Positions 50,330 through 59,042 of a stretch of DNA of 64,000 bases are shown here, in pieces (positions within the stretch are counted from its first letter, which is position 1; each line of letters opens with the position of its first letter). Source of the stretch: Elusimicrobiales bacterium. Its GTDB lineage: Bacteria > Elusimicrobiota > Elusimicrobia > Elusimicrobiales > UBA9959. The stretch covers positions 310,001 through 374,000 of the forward strand of contig JAQTOU010000003.1 in assembly GCA_028713125.1 (NCBI GenBank), given 5' to 3'. The translations under genes and the position numbers were made by a program. The notes under the pieces were generated by a model, which did no database searches, was not told where the DNA came from, and saw nothing but the letters and a program-made list of their open reading frames with translations.

Positions 50330-51793
50330 CTAATGTTGAGGAGGGGGGAAGATCACGGTGAAGGTGGAGCCTTGGCCGGGGGGGCTTTCGGCTTTTATTT
50401 CGGCGCCGTGGGCGTCGGCTATGGATTTGGCTATGGCGAGGCCGAGGCCGAAGCCGGAGGAGCTGCGCGAGGAGTCGGCGCGGTAGAAGCGTTTGAAGAT
50501 GTGCGGCAGGTCCCCGGCCGGTATGCCGGGGCCGCTGTCGGAGACGCTTACGGCCGGCCGCCCGGCCTCCATGGAGATATTGACCTTTATTTTGCCTCCG
50601 GGGCCGCCGTATTTCAGGGCATTGTCGAGCAGGTTTAAAAAAAGCCGGCCGAGCTGGCCCTGGTCCGCCTCGACTTCTATGGAGTCCGCCGCCCGGGACA
50701 GCTCGATGGAGGCCCCGGACTTTTCGGCCAGGCCGGAGAGGCTGCCGGCCGCGCCCCCCAGAAGCGTCTTCAGGTTAACGCGGGAGCGCTCGAGGCGAAC
50801 TTCCCTGTTGTCGAAGCGGGCAAGGGTAAGGAGATCCCCGACGATCTTGGACATCTTCTCGGTCTCTTCCAGGTTGCTCTGAAGCACGGCGGTATATTCG
50901 CCTACGGAGCGGGCTTTCTTCAGCGCCACCTCCAGCTCGCCTTTCAGGATGGTCAGCGGCGTCTTCAGCTCGTGTGAAACGTCCTGGATGAAGCGCCGCT
51001 CCGAAAGGAAAGAATCCTCGAGGCGCGCCAACATAGCGTTGAAGAGGTCGGCCAGCTCGCGGATCTCGTCGCGGGTCTCCGGCGGCTTTATCCGCAGGCT
51101 CAGGTTCTCGGCCGTTATCTGGCGGAGGGTGCGCGCCATGTTCGCCACCGGCCGCAGCGCCACGCGCGCGAAGAACATGCCGAAAGCCCCCGTCAGCAGC
51201 ACTATCAGCGGAACCATGGCCGCCATCATCACGCGCAATTTTTTAAGCGCGAACTGGGTGTGGTAGGTAGAGCGGTAGGCCTGCACTATATAAACGGCTC
51301 CGCCGGTCCCGGAGGCCGGGGTGGCATAGGAGCGGTAGGTGGCTTCCGGTCCTTCTCCCTGGGAGATCTTGATCGTATCGTATACGGCATTGCCTTTCAG
51401 GGCGTCCTTCAGCGTGCGGTCCGGCAGTTCCGGCGCTCCGGCAGAGCCGCGCGAGTTCTCCAGCTCGGCCCCGGAGGCGTCGAGGATGCGCAGCTCGACG
51501 GCGGCCTGCTTCGGATCCTCGGTGTGCAGGCGCACCAGCTCGGGGGCTATCTTGAAGAAAGCGCCGCCTTTCGCCGCCGAAGCGGAATACCTGCCCACCT
51601 CTATGCGCTCGGTCTCCAGGTAGGCCTCCAGCGCGTCGGCCACTCCCTCCGCCCGGACCGCCAGCAGCTGGTCCAGGTTCTCGTCCAGGCTTCTTTCCAG
51701 GTTATTGTAGACCACTACGCTGAAAAGGGCTAGCGTAACGGCCAGAGCCGCCGCGTACCAGAGAGTTATCCTGAACCTGACGGAATTGAACAT
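50330..51793 (-). CDS. Membrane sensor histidine kinase with HAMP domain
   Basis: 487 residues. Membrane helix near 12-32, periplasmic region to about 185 and a second helix near 188-210 (LIVLLTGAFGMFF). HAMP follows (about 212-265), then HisKA with FIQDVSHELKTPLTILKGE and HATPase with LLDNALKYGG, VSDSGPGIP and GFGLGLAIAK. The arrangement is that of heavy-metal or antibiotic-type sensor kinases paired with OmpR regulators. Its start overlaps the regulator's stop by ATGA, so the two form a coupled pair. The signal sensed by the periplasmic region is unknown. Confidence 0.93.
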   Translation of the reverse strand: MFNSVRFRITLWYAAALAVTLALFSVVVYNNLERSLDENLDQLLAVRAEGVADALEAYLETERIEVGRYSASAAKGGAFFKIAPELVRLHTEDPKQAAVELRILDASGAELENSRGSAGAPELPDRTLKDALKGNAVYDTIKISQGEGPEATYRSYATPASGTGGAVYIVQAYRSTYHTQFALKKLRVMMAAMVPLIVLLTGAFGMFFARVALRPVANMARTLRQITAENLSLRIKPPETRDEIRELADLFNAMLARLEDSFLSERRFIQDVSHELKTPLTILKGELEVALKKARSVGEYTAVLQSNLEETEKMSKIVGDLLTLARFDNREVRLERSRVNLKTLLGGAAGSLSGLAEKSGASIELSRAADSIEVEADQGQLGRLFLNLLDNALKYGGPGGKIKVNISMEAGRPAVSVSDSGPGIPAGDLPHIFKRFYRADSSRSSSGFGLGLAIAKSIADAHGAEIKAESPPGQGSTFTVIFPPPQH

Positions 51794-52461
51794 CAGCTCT
51801 TGAGGAGGTAGCCCTTGCCCCTGACCGTCTGTATGACTTTTTTCGCGGGATTCTTTTCAAGCTTGCGCCGCAAATAGTTTATATAAACGTCTATCACGTT
51901 GGTACCGGTGTCGAAATTTATATCCCACACGTGCTCCGCTATCATGGTGCGGGTAACTATCTTTCCCTTGTTGCGCACCAGGTATTCCAGCAGCGAGAAT
52001 TCCTTGGCGCTCAGGTCCAGCTCCTTGCCGGCGAGGCGCGCCTTATGCGCGGCCAGGTCTATCTCTATATCGCCGGCGCTGAGCAGCGTGGAGGGCTCCG
52101 CGGGCTTGGTGCGGAGCAGGGCCCTGATGCGGGCGAGCAGCTCCTCGAAGGCGAAGGGCTTGGTGAGATAATCGTTGGCCCCGGCGTCCAGGCCCTTGAC
52201 CTTGTCTTCGACCCTGTCTTTGGCCGTGAGCATCAAAATGGGCGCCGCGAAGCCGGAAGCGCGCAGGCGGGAGCAGACGGCCACGCCGTCGAGGCCCGGG
52301 AGCATTACGTCGAGGAGCAGCAGATCGTAGGGATTCTCTTCGGCCAGGGTCAGGGCTTCCTGGCCGGTGGAGGCGATGTCCGCCGCATAGCCTTCCTCTT
52401 TAAGCCCGCGCCTGATGAAGTCGGCTATTTTCTTTTCGTCTTCGGCTATCAGGACGCGCAT
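51793..52461 (-). CDS. OmpR/PhoB-family response regulator
   Basis: 222 residues. The receiver has AEDEKKIA, the acceptor aspartate in LLLLDVMLPGLDG and TKPFAFEEL. The winged-helix DNA-binding domain (about 125-222) ends NVIDVYINYLRRKLE and TVRGKGYLL, standard for this family. It pairs with the kinase downstream. It begins only four bases after the UDP-xylose synthase stop, so the pair is probably read with the ugd/uxs operon, which would tie a sugar-nucleotide pathway to an envelope signal. Confidence 0.95.
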   Translation of the reverse strand: MRVLIAEDEKKIADFIRRGLKEEGYAADIASTGQEALTLAEENPYDLLLLDVMLPGLDGVAVCSRLRASGFAAPILMLTAKDRVEDKVKGLDAGANDYLTKPFAFEELLARIRALLRTKPAEPSTLLSAGDIEIDLAAHKARLAGKELDLSAKEFSLLEYLVRNKGKIVTRTMIAEHVWDINFDTGTNVIDVYINYLRRKLEKNPAKKVIQTVRGKGYLLKS

Positions 52462-52465
52462 GGGT

Positions 52466-53395
52466 TCAGACCCTGGCTTTGAAATAGGAGATGGTGCGCT
52501 TCAGGCCCTCTGCCAGGTCCACCTTGGGCTGCCACTTAAGTATCTTCTTCGCCCGGGTGATATCGGGGCGGCGGACCTTGGGGTCGTCCTCGGGGAGGGG
52601 GCGGAAAACTATTTTGGACTTGCTGCCGGACAGGCGCTTTATCGTCTCGGCCAGCTCGAGCAGCGAGATCTCGTGCGGATTCCCGATGTTGACCGGGTCG
52701 TTCTCCTTGCTCATCAGCAGGCGGTAGATCCCGTCTATCAGGTCCGACACGTAGCACAGGCTGCGGGTCTGGCTTCCGTCGCCGTAAACGGTGATGGGCT
52801 TGCCTTTCAGCGCCTGCGTCATGAAGTTGGGCACAGCGCGGCCGTCCTCCAGGCGCATGTTGGGCCCGTAGGTGTTGAAGATGCGCAGCATGCGCACCTG
52901 CATGCCGTGGTAGCGGTGGTAGGCCATGGTCATGGCTTCGGCGAAACGCTTGGCCTCGTCGTAGACCCCGCGCGGTCCTATTGGATTCACATTTCCCCAG
53001 TAGCCTTCGTGCTGCGGGTTGATCAGCGGGTCGCCGTAAACTTCCGAAGTGGAGGCGATCATGAAGATGGCCTTCTTCTCCTTGGCAAGCCCCAGCGCTT
53101 TATGCGTCCCCAGCGCGCCGACTTTCAGGGTCGGTATCGGGAACTTCAAATAATCTATGGGGGAAGCGGGGCTGGCGAAGTGCAGCACCGCGTCCAGCTT
53201 GCCCGGCACGTGCAGGTAATTGGTGACGTCGTACTTCGTAAATCCGAACTTCGGATTCTTGAGCAGGTCCTCGATATTGGCGATATTGCCGGTGATAAAA
53301 TTATCTATGCCGATCACCGAATGGCCCTTCCCCAGCAAGTAGCGCGAAAGGTGGCTCCCCAAAAAACCCGCCGCGCCGGTGACAAGTATTCTCAT
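52466..53395 (-). CDS. uxs: UDP-glucuronate decarboxylase (UDP-xylose synthase)
   Basis: 309 residues from the ATG at 53395 (GGAG ten bases upstream); earlier in-frame starts would lie inside the repeat. NAD loop is TGAAGFLGS, the active site YDEAK (Y-x3-K) and substrate contact [16 protein letters not shown] is typical of [13 protein letters not shown] and STSEVYGDP also match the family. It would convert UDP-glucuronate to UDP-xylose. The enzyme making UDP-glucuronate, Ugd, is encoded just upstream on the same strand, so the pathway is complete here. Separated from ugd by the structured element copy 3. Confidence 0.93.
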   Translation of the reverse strand: MRILVTGAAGFLGSHLSRYLLGKGHSVIGIDNFITGNIANIEDLLKNPKFGFTKYDVTNYLHVPGKLDAVLHFASPASPIDYLKFPIPTLKVGALGTHKALGLAKEKKAIFMIASTSEVYGDPLINPQHEGYWGNVNPIGPRGVYDEAKRFAEAMTMAYHRYHGMQVRMLRIFNTYGPNMRLEDGRAVPNFMTQALKGKPITVYGDGSQTRSLCYVSDLIDGIYRLLMSKENDPVNIGNPHEISLLELAETIKRLSGSKSKIVFRPLPEDDPKVRRPDITRAKKILKWQPKVDLAEGLKRTISYFKARV

Positions 53396-53427
53396 GTGAA
53401 AATCTCCAGGTCCTGAATATCTGTTTT

Positions 53428-53558
53428 GCGGCCGCCCTGTGGGCCGGAACGCAAAACGCGTTCGGCCACACCGTGGCCTCACTCCGTGTTCGCCCGCCGG
53501 GCTATGCAACCGGCGGGCTCTCCGAGGGTTTTGCTAACCCGGCCCGCAGGTCGGCCGC
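53428..53558. repeat. Structured intergenic element, copy 3
   Basis: 131 bp lying between ugd and uxs, so it would be transcribed on the minus strand if these are an operon. Outer arms 53428-53447 and 53539-53558 pair at 18 of 20 positions plus one G-T type pair (arm core CCTGTGGGCCGG versus CCGGCCCGCAGG). Inner hairpins GGCCAC-ACC-GTGGCC and the GCTATGCAA hairpin are as in copies 2 and 4. A few core bases differ, for example GCGTTC instead of ACGTTC after GCAAAAC, which lengthens the small first hairpin by one pair. Confidence 0.9.
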
Positions 53559-53573
53559 GGTCTGCCCGATGAT

Positions 53574-53643
53574 TCTGGATTTTCGACTTTCGATCTTCGA
53601 TTCCCGATTCTCGATTCTCGACTCCCGATTCCCGACTCTCGAT
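53574..53643. repeat. Ten tandem degenerate heptamers (consensus TCYCGAY)
   Basis: From 53574 the sequence divides into unbroken 7-base units: TCTGGAT, TTTCGAC, TTTCGAT, CTTCGAT, TCCCGAT, TCTCGAT, TCTCGAC, TCCCGAT, TCCCGAC, TCTCGAT. It sits just after the ugd stop. The C-G-A core is kept while pyrimidines vary. A related run in opposite orientation is at 59286-59313. Confidence 0.85.
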
Positions 53644-53647
53644 TTTT

Positions 53648-54979
53648 CTACGGCCGGCCGACGGACTTGTAGCTCCAGCCCATTTCGCGCATCTTCGCGG
53701 GGTCGTACAGGTTGCGGCCGTCCACCATGATCGGGTGCTTCAGGACGCCCTGCAGCTTGTTCTGGTCGAGCTTGGCGAATTCCTTCCACTCCGTCACCAG
53801 GCAGACGCAGTCCGCGTCTTTCGCGCAGTCGTAGGCGTCCTTGGCGAAATAGATCCCCTTGATGCACTTCTTCGCGTTCTCCTGCGAAACGGGGTCGTAG
53901 GCGCGCACTTTGGCGCCCCGCTTCAAAAGCTCGCGGATGATGTCGATGGAGGGCGCGAAGCGCATGTCGTCGGTCTCCGGCTTGAAGGCCAGGCCCAGCA
54001 GCGCCACGGTCTTGCCCTCGATGTTCCAAAGCTCCTCTTCGATCTTCTTGAGCAGCCACATCTTCTGGCTCTCGTTGATGTCTTTTACCGATTTAAGCAG
54101 CGCGAAGTCGTAGCCCACCTGCGAGCTCAGCCAGTAGAAAGCTTCCAGGTCCTTGGGGAAGCAGAAGCCGCCGAAGCCGATGCCGGCTTTCAGGAAGGAA
54201 GCGCCGATCCGCTTGTCGAGCCCCATGCCGCGGGCCACGTCCTCGACATTGGCTCCGGTCCTCTCGCAGACGTTCGCCACGGCGTTGATGAAAGAGATCT
54301 TGGTGGACAGGAAAGAGTTCGAGGCGTGCTTGATGAGCTCGGCGCTCTTTACGCTGGTCACCACTATCGGCGCGCCCTTCATAGGCTTGTAGACGCGGCG
54401 CATCAGCGCTTCGGCTTCTTTGGACGAGACGCCTACTACGACGCGGTCCGGCTCCAGGAAGTCCCACACCGCGGTGCCTTCGCGCAGGAACTCGGGGTTG
54501 GAGGCCACGTCGAAGGGCAGGTTCTTCTTGTTATGGCGTTTCACCGTCTTGATGATCCAGTCGCAGGTGGCCACGGGTACGGTGGACTTCTCCACTATCA
54601 CCGTGTAGTCGGTCATGTTCCTGGCCACTTCCTCGGAAACTTTTTCTATCGCGCTCAGGTCGGCGGAACCGTCCTCGCGGGGCGGCGTGCCCACGGCGAT
54701 GAACACGGCTTCGGCGCGGTGGCCGCCGTGGTGCATCCCGTCCTTTATGGAATTGGCGAAGTGCAGGCGCCCGGCCTTCACGTTCTTTTTGACGACGCGC
54801 TCCAGGTCGTCCTCGTAGATAGGCATCACGCCTTTCTCGAGCATCTTGATCTTGGCGGGGTCGCTGTCCACGCAGACCACGCGGTGGCCGACCTCGGCGA
54901 GGCAGGCCCCGCTGACCAGGCCGACGTAGCCCGCGCCGACGATGCAGATATTTACTTTTTCGTTCTTGGTTTTTTTCAT
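53648..54979 (-). CDS. ugd: UDP-glucose 6-dehydrogenase
   Basis: 443 residues, standard length. It oxidises UDP-glucose to UDP-glucuronate with two NAD. NAD loop GAGYVGLVSG is at 12-21, the conserved EKSTVPV follows, and the catalytic cysteine lies in GFGGFCFPKD. The third domain starts about 310 (VALLGLAFKPETDDMR). It is upstream of UDP-xylose synthase on the same strand, giving UDP-glucuronate and UDP-xylose for surface glycans such as those of the cluster at the start of the window. Confidence 0.97.
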   Translation of the reverse strand: MKKTKNEKVNICIVGAGYVGLVSGACLAEVGHRVVCVDSDPAKIKMLEKGVMPIYEDDLERVVKKNVKAGRLHFANSIKDGMHHGGHRAEAVFIAVGTPPREDGSADLSAIEKVSEEVARNMTDYTVIVEKSTVPVATCDWIIKTVKRHNKKNLPFDVASNPEFLREGTAVWDFLEPDRVVVGVSSKEAEALMRRVYKPMKGAPIVVTSVKSAELIKHASNSFLSTKISFINAVANVCERTGANVEDVARGMGLDKRIGASFLKAGIGFGGFCFPKDLEAFYWLSSQVGYDFALLKSVKDINESQKMWLLKKIEEELWNIEGKTVALLGLAFKPETDDMRFAPSIDIIRELLKRGAKVRAYDPVSQENAKKCIKGIYFAKDAYDCAKDADCVCLVTEWKEFAKLDQNKLQGVLKHPIMVDGRNLYDPAKMREMGWSYKSVGRP

Positions 54980-54992
54980 GATGTAGCTCCGG

Positions 54993-56507
54993 TTATTTTA
55001 TCTCGCTGCCCTTTTCCGGCTTGAGCTCATGCGCTTTGATCAGCTCGTGGGCGCGCCGTTTCTCCGACTTCCCTATGAAATAGATAGCCAGGAACATCAG
55101 GACGAGGCCTATCCAGTCCTCTGTCTTGGGCGGCTTCTGGTCCTTTATAAGCCACCAGACCATTATGGTGGCGCCCGTGCCGGCGACCAGCGAGGTGAGG
55201 CGGTTGACCAGACCGGCGAAGGTGGCGGTGCGGCCCTTGAACATGAACAGGAACACCGAGAAGAAGGCCGCCATGCCGAAAGGTACACCGGAACCGAGCG
55301 CGAGCAGCCATTTCGGGGTGGGATTCTTGGCCGCGTCCGAGAACTGGTAGGCGAAAGTCTTCTTTACGGCGCTGACGGGCTTGTCCAGGCTGGCGGCAAC
55401 TTCCTTCAGTTCCTCCGGCTTGGACTTGGGGTCGTCCAGCAGGGCCGCTGCGGAGGCCAGCGCCGCCCCGGTGGTTTCGCGCTGCGCCGGGGAGAACTTG
55501 GAAGCGTCGGAGAGCAGCAGGTCCTTGGCCCGTCGCGCCGAGCCGGCTAGGACTTCGCATTCAGGGGTCGAGCGGTATCTGTCCAGGCGCGCGGCTTCCG
55601 ACTTCCTCTGCGCGGCCTGGCTGGCCGGCGCGGCGGCCTGCGCCGGAGTGCTTTCGTCCGGCAGGAGGGGGAGCTGCGGCATGGCGGCGGGCCTGTTCAT
55701 AACCTGGAAGAAGATGAAGCCGGCCAGGAGCAGGGCGGTGGTGCTGGATATCTGCTCCACCGCGAAGAAGCCCTTGGTGTCGTAGACCGCGCCGGGCTTC
55801 CGGGTGTTCTTATAGTAGTTCATTATATAGATGCGGATGGTGTAGGCGACCAGGTAGAAAGTCAGGATGGTCATCGCCGCGGAGTTGCCGAGGAAGTCGA
55901 AACTGCTCTTGTCGAAGACGAACAGCTGGCCGAAGAAGGCGGCGTAGTTGCCGGTGGCCTGGACCATCGCGGCGGCGCCTTTGAAGTTCAGCATCTGCAG
56001 CGCCACGGCGCAGAGAGCGATGACCACGGCGACGTTCTCTTCCCAGTAAACTTTTTTCTTCAATATGCCCTGGCGGATCTGCGCCTCGTCGATAAGGCGG
56101 CTGATCACGATGATGCTGGCCCGCATGATGATCATGGCCACCATGACGGAGATGGGCAGGGTGTACATCAGCGTGGTGGTGGGGATGACGATGCCGGTGC
56201 AGATGCCGGAGGGTATGATGTAGAAGAACTCGCGGGGCATATTCATGCCCAGGAACTTTATTTTATCGGTGGAGTGGAATTTATACCAGCCCCAGATGAT
56301 GACCACGGCGTTGCAGATCAGCATCCCGGCGATGGTATTGTAGAAGGTATATTGTATGCCGCCGACGCCAAGGACTTTTTCGAAATATTTGGCCAGGAAG
56401 CCGGTGATCACGTAGAGGAAGAAATAGCTGAAGGAAAGCTGCAGCAGCCTTTCAGTCGTTCCTTCGTGGGTTTTTTGGGTAAATACGGTTTTAAGAGTTT
56501 TTATCAT
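54993..56507 (-). CDS. Unknown polytopic membrane protein with a large soluble insert
   Basis: 504 residues. About seven hydrophobic helices occupy residues 25-285 and three more 395-485. Between them is a 110-residue soluble stretch rich in alanine, lysine and glutamate (about 290-395, with PAQAAAPASQAAQ and DASKFSPAQRE). The helical parts have some look of drug/metabolite (EamA-type) transporters, with a repeated architecture, but I recognise no family motif. It lies 13 bp downstream of... the ugd start on the same strand (upstream in transcription), so it may be the first gene of the ugd operon. Possible role in sugar or lipid transport; uncertain. Confidence 0.6.
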   Translation of the reverse strand: MIKTLKTVFTQKTHEGTTERLLQLSFSYFFLYVITGFLAKYFEKVLGVGGIQYTFYNTIAGMLICNAVVIIWGWYKFHSTDKIKFLGMNMPREFFYIIPSGICTGIVIPTTTLMYTLPISVMVAMIIMRASIIVISRLIDEAQIRQGILKKKVYWEENVAVVIALCAVALQMLNFKGAAAMVQATGNYAAFFGQLFVFDKSSFDFLGNSAAMTILTFYLVAYTIRIYIMNYYKNTRKPGAVYDTKGFFAVEQISSTTALLLAGFIFFQVMNRPAAMPQLPLLPDESTPAQAAAPASQAAQRKSEAARLDRYRSTPECEVLAGSARRAKDLLLSDASKFSPAQRETTGAALASAAALLDDPKSKPEELKEVAASLDKPVSAVKKTFAYQFSDAAKNPTPKWLLALGSGVPFGMAAFFSVFLFMFKGRTATFAGLVNRLTSLVAGTGATIMVWWLIKDQKPPKTEDWIGLVLMFLAIYFIGKSEKRRAHELIKAHELKPEKGSEIK

Positions 56508-56560
56508 AATTTCAATTCAAGCCCGGGCACGATTTCCTTTTATATTATCATAAATAATAA

Positions 56561-56585
56561 GGGCCGCCTGCAAATCAGGCGGCCC
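56561..56585 (-). terminator. Rho-independent terminator of the single-receiver gene
   Basis: GGGCCGCCTG, loop CAAAT, CAGGCGGCCC make a perfect ten-pair stem. On the minus strand it is followed by TTATTATTTATG, a T-rich tail. Confidence 0.75.
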
Positions 56586-56606
56586 GGGGATCCGGCTTCG
56601 GCCGGG

Positions 56607-57023
56607 TCAGTGCTTCGGGGCGCGTTTGCGCGAGAGTTCGGCGGCCTTCTTTATCTTGCCGACCAGCGCGTCCAGTTCAAAGGGTTTTACCAGGTAGTCC
56701 ATGGCGCCGAAGAGCAGAGCGTCGTTGAGGGTGGCGGCGTCGTTCAGGCCGCTTACGGCTATTATGGGGATATGGGCCGCGGCGTCGTGAGTGCGGATGT
56801 CCCCCATGAGGCTGATGCCGTCCACGCCGGGCATCATGATGTCCATGAGGATGACGTCGGGCATCTCTTCAGGCTTGGCGGCGGCGAAGAAGTCCCTGGC
56901 TTTCTTGGGGTCGACGAAGGTGCGCACCTCGCAGCCGGCCGTGGCGAGCCCCGTCTCGTAGATCTCGAGTATGGTTTCGTCGTCGTCGACCGCGGTCACT
57001 TTTATCCTGGGTTCTTCTGCCAT
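56607..57023 (-). CDS. Single-domain response regulator (receiver only)
   Basis: 138 residues, one receiver. It has AVDDDETIL, the acceptor aspartate in VILMDIMMPGVDG, the conserved serine in AVSGLND and lysine in LVKPFE. No output domain. A terminator follows, and no kinase is adjacent, so it likely takes phosphate from one of the orphan hybrid kinases at 43471-48805. It could act on another protein by binding, as CheY does. Confidence 0.9.
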   Translation of the reverse strand: MAEEPRIKVTAVDDDETILEIYETGLATAGCEVRTFVDPKKARDFFAAAKPEEMPDVILMDIMMPGVDGISLMGDIRTHDAAAHIPIIAVSGLNDAATLNDALLFGAMDYLVKPFELDALVGKIKKAAELSRKRAPKH

Positions 57024-57094
57024 AGGTTTATTCTAACAAAAATACCGGTGTTTTTCCCGCCCCGCGCTTCGGCAGCGGCCGGGAGAGGCCGGGG

Positions 57095-57919
57095 CTATCG
57101 GCCGGCTTTTTCCGCGGCGGCCGGCTTTTTGGCGCCCTTCTTCTGGGCCGGCGCGGCCTGGGGCGCCTCTTTCCTGTCGGTTTCAAGCAGCTGGCACTTG
57201 AAAGTCCCGCGCGTGCTGGGCACGTAAAAAAGGGTCCTGAGGCCGTAAAGGCGGCGGCTGGAGATGAATTCCTGCAGTTCCTTAAGCTCCGCGGCCGTTT
57301 CGATTGGGATCAGGCGGTGAGGTTCTTTTACGGCGGCCATCAGCGGCTTTATCGTCCGCAGGTCCTCGGTCTCTATGTTCTTCACTTCCCCGTCCACTTC
57401 CACTTTTCCCCTGAAAGCGTCGAGCGCTTCGCCTTCCACCGTTTCGGCCCGCAGGAAAGAAAGGACTTTTTTTTCCTGCGGAAGAACGGACACGGCTTTC
57501 TTCACCTCGTTGAAGGCGTAGGAGAAGGCTTCGCCGAAATTATTGAGCGGGGCGACGGTGCGGGTGAGCTCGCCGCTGATATAGGCGGAGATCTTGAGCA
57601 TGTCGCCGCGGTAGAAGACCATCTTGCTCTGCTTTACGTTCTGGGAGTTGATGATCTCGGAATTCTCGATCTCGCGGAAGAAATCTTTTACTAATTGCGG
57701 CTTTATGCTGCCGCGCCGGGTTATGACGCTTTTAGAGGTTTCTTCGCGCAGGATAGCCTGGCCGTCCTGGGCTACCTCCAGGTAATATTCCTGGCCGGTC
57801 TTTATGGCGGAAACCGTCATCCAGGCGGCCTTCGAACGCGCGCCCTGGCTGTAAGGCCTGAAGGCGGTCAGCGCGGCGGCGGAGGCGGCGAGCGCCGCCA
57901 GCAGCAGGAGCTTTTTCAT
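57095..57919 (-). CDS. Exported protein of unknown function in the DsbA/MauE operon
   Basis: 274 residues with an N-terminal signal or anchor (KKLLLLAALAASAAALTAF). The middle has strands with YYLEVAQDGQAIL and YRGDMLKISAYISGE; the end is lysine/alanine-rich (QKKGAKKPAAAEK). No cysteine pair of functional look is present. The gene overlaps the MauE-like gene by four bases (ATGA), so it is the third member of a tightly coupled set with DsbA and MauE homologues. It may be a substrate or helper of that disulfide system. Family not recognised. Confidence 0.65.
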   Translation of the reverse strand: MKKLLLLAALAASAAALTAFRPYSQGARSKAAWMTVSAIKTGQEYYLEVAQDGQAILREETSKSVITRRGSIKPQLVKDFFREIENSEIINSQNVKQSKMVFYRGDMLKISAYISGELTRTVAPLNNFGEAFSYAFNEVKKAVSVLPQEKKVLSFLRAETVEGEALDAFRGKVEVDGEVKNIETEDLRTIKPLMAAVKEPHRLIPIETAAELKELQEFISSRRLYGLRTLFYVPSTRGTFKCQLLETDRKEAPQAAPAQKKGAKKPAAAEKAGR

Positions 57920-58374
57920 AGGGTTTCAGCCGCCTTGTCCGCGGACCAGGCGGAGCCGTATTTGAAGGCCGCCCAGGACAGCGCCAGGAAGACCAAATTC
58001 TGCGTGAATTCGCGGGCGATGGAGTTGCCGCCGCCGCTGCCGAAGCAGCCGCAGGAGGTGATAGGCAGGCCGCGGAGCCAGGCCTGGGCCAGCATCGCCT
58101 CGAAGCCGAGCAGCATGAGCCCGGAGAGGACGGCGTTGAGGCGCGTGAAAACGCCGGCGGCCAGAAGCAGGCCGGTCCAAAGCTCTATCCAGGGCATGAC
58201 ATAGGCCGTCCAGAGCGAGAGTTGGGCGTTCAGGACGCGGTAGGTTTCTATGGCGTAGCCGAATTCCTCCACCGGGGCGAGGGCTTTCATCAGCCCGGCG
58301 TAGATGAGCACGCCGCCGACCGTGAGCCGCGCAAGGAGCCCCAATATATCCGCGGTTTCAGTTTTGCCGTTCAT
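57916..58374 (-). CDS. MauE/DoxX-family membrane protein
   Basis: 152 residues with four hydrophobic helices. A CGCFG motif between helices three and four (SCGCFGSGGG) is the hallmark of MauE-type proteins, which pass electrons between quinone or other carriers and periplasmic disulfide enzymes. It overlaps the DsbA-like gene by four bases upstream and the unknown gene by four bases downstream. In organisms without DsbB such MauE/DoxX proteins are thought to re-oxidise DsbA-like partners; here no dsbB is visible. Confidence 0.82.
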   Translation of the reverse strand: MNGKTETADILGLLARLTVGGVLIYAGLMKALAPVEEFGYAIETYRVLNAQLSLWTAYVMPWIELWTGLLLAAGVFTRLNAVLSGLMLLGFEAMLAQAWLRGLPITSCGCFGSGGGNSIAREFTQNLVFLALSWAAFKYGSAWSADKAAETL

Positions 58375-59009
58375 GGTTTTGCCGCCCTGAGGATATTATC
58401 GAACTTCCTGGCCTGGTCCACCAGCTGGCCGCCGCCCACGGCGCGCCTGCCGTTAATGAAGAAGGTGGGGGTCGCGTTCACACCCTTCAGGTCGCCCTCG
58501 GCTATATCCAGTTTCAGGCGCTTGAGGGTTTCAGGCGAGTCGGCGCAGGCAACTATTTTGGGCCAGTCCAGCTTCAGCTGGACGGCGTAAGCTTCGAACT
58601 CCTTCGGTTTTTCCTTGGCCTGGGCCCATTTCTCCTGGTTTTCGAACAACAGGTCCGCGTATTCCTTGAACTTGCCCTGCTCTCCGGCGCAGTCGGCGTA
58701 GGCCGCGGCGTGGAACGACCAGGGGTGGATATCCATCAGGGGGTAATGCTTGAAGCTTACTCGCAGGCCGGGTCCGTAGATCTTCATCATTTCGTCTATC
58801 TTCCCGGCGGCGTGGCGGCAGGCGGGGCAGGCGAAGTCGGTGTACTCATAGATCTGCACGGGGGCGGTTTTGGGCCCGAAGGTTCGGAAATCCGGGGAGG
58901 GCCGCTCGGGGCCTATATTGAACTGGCGGGCCAGCAGCACCGCTACGGTGGAGATAAAAACTGTCATTGCGGCCAAAGCGAGCAGGCGCGCGTTTTTGCG
59001 GTCTATCAT
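58371..59009 (-). CDS. DsbA-like thiol:disulfide oxidoreductase
   Basis: 212 residues. An N-terminal membrane anchor (LLALAAMTVFISTVAVLLA) exposes a thioredoxin-fold domain with the active site FACPACRHA (CPAC), a helical insert (about 100-160) and the cis-proline loop VNATPTFFING. This is the BdbD/DsbA type (Thioredoxin_4), which introduces disulfides into exported proteins. It is the first gene of a three-gene coupled operon with MauE and an unknown exported protein. Several proteins in this window (cysteine-rich 39503 protein, CsgG-like domains with paired Cys) may be clients. Confidence 0.9.
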   Translation of the reverse strand: MIDRKNARLLALAAMTVFISTVAVLLARQFNIGPERPSPDFRTFGPKTAPVQIYEYTDFACPACRHAAGKIDEMMKIYGPGLRVSFKHYPLMDIHPWSFHAAAYADCAGEQGKFKEYADLLFENQEKWAQAKEKPKEFEAYAVQLKLDWPKIVACADSPETLKRLKLDIAEGDLKGVNATPTFFINGRRAVGGGQLVDQARKFDNILRAAKP

Positions 59010-59042
59010 ATAAGAATTATACAGTAAGTCCCTCGTGGAAAT

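Noticed and set aside
53574-53643. Phase-variable coding repeat
   Set aside because: The heptamers lie outside any gene, after the ugd stop, and vary in sequence, so slippage would not switch a reading frame.
53735-55024. 429-residue open frame antisense to ugd
   Set aside because: Shadow of ugd, whose catalytic motifs are all intact.
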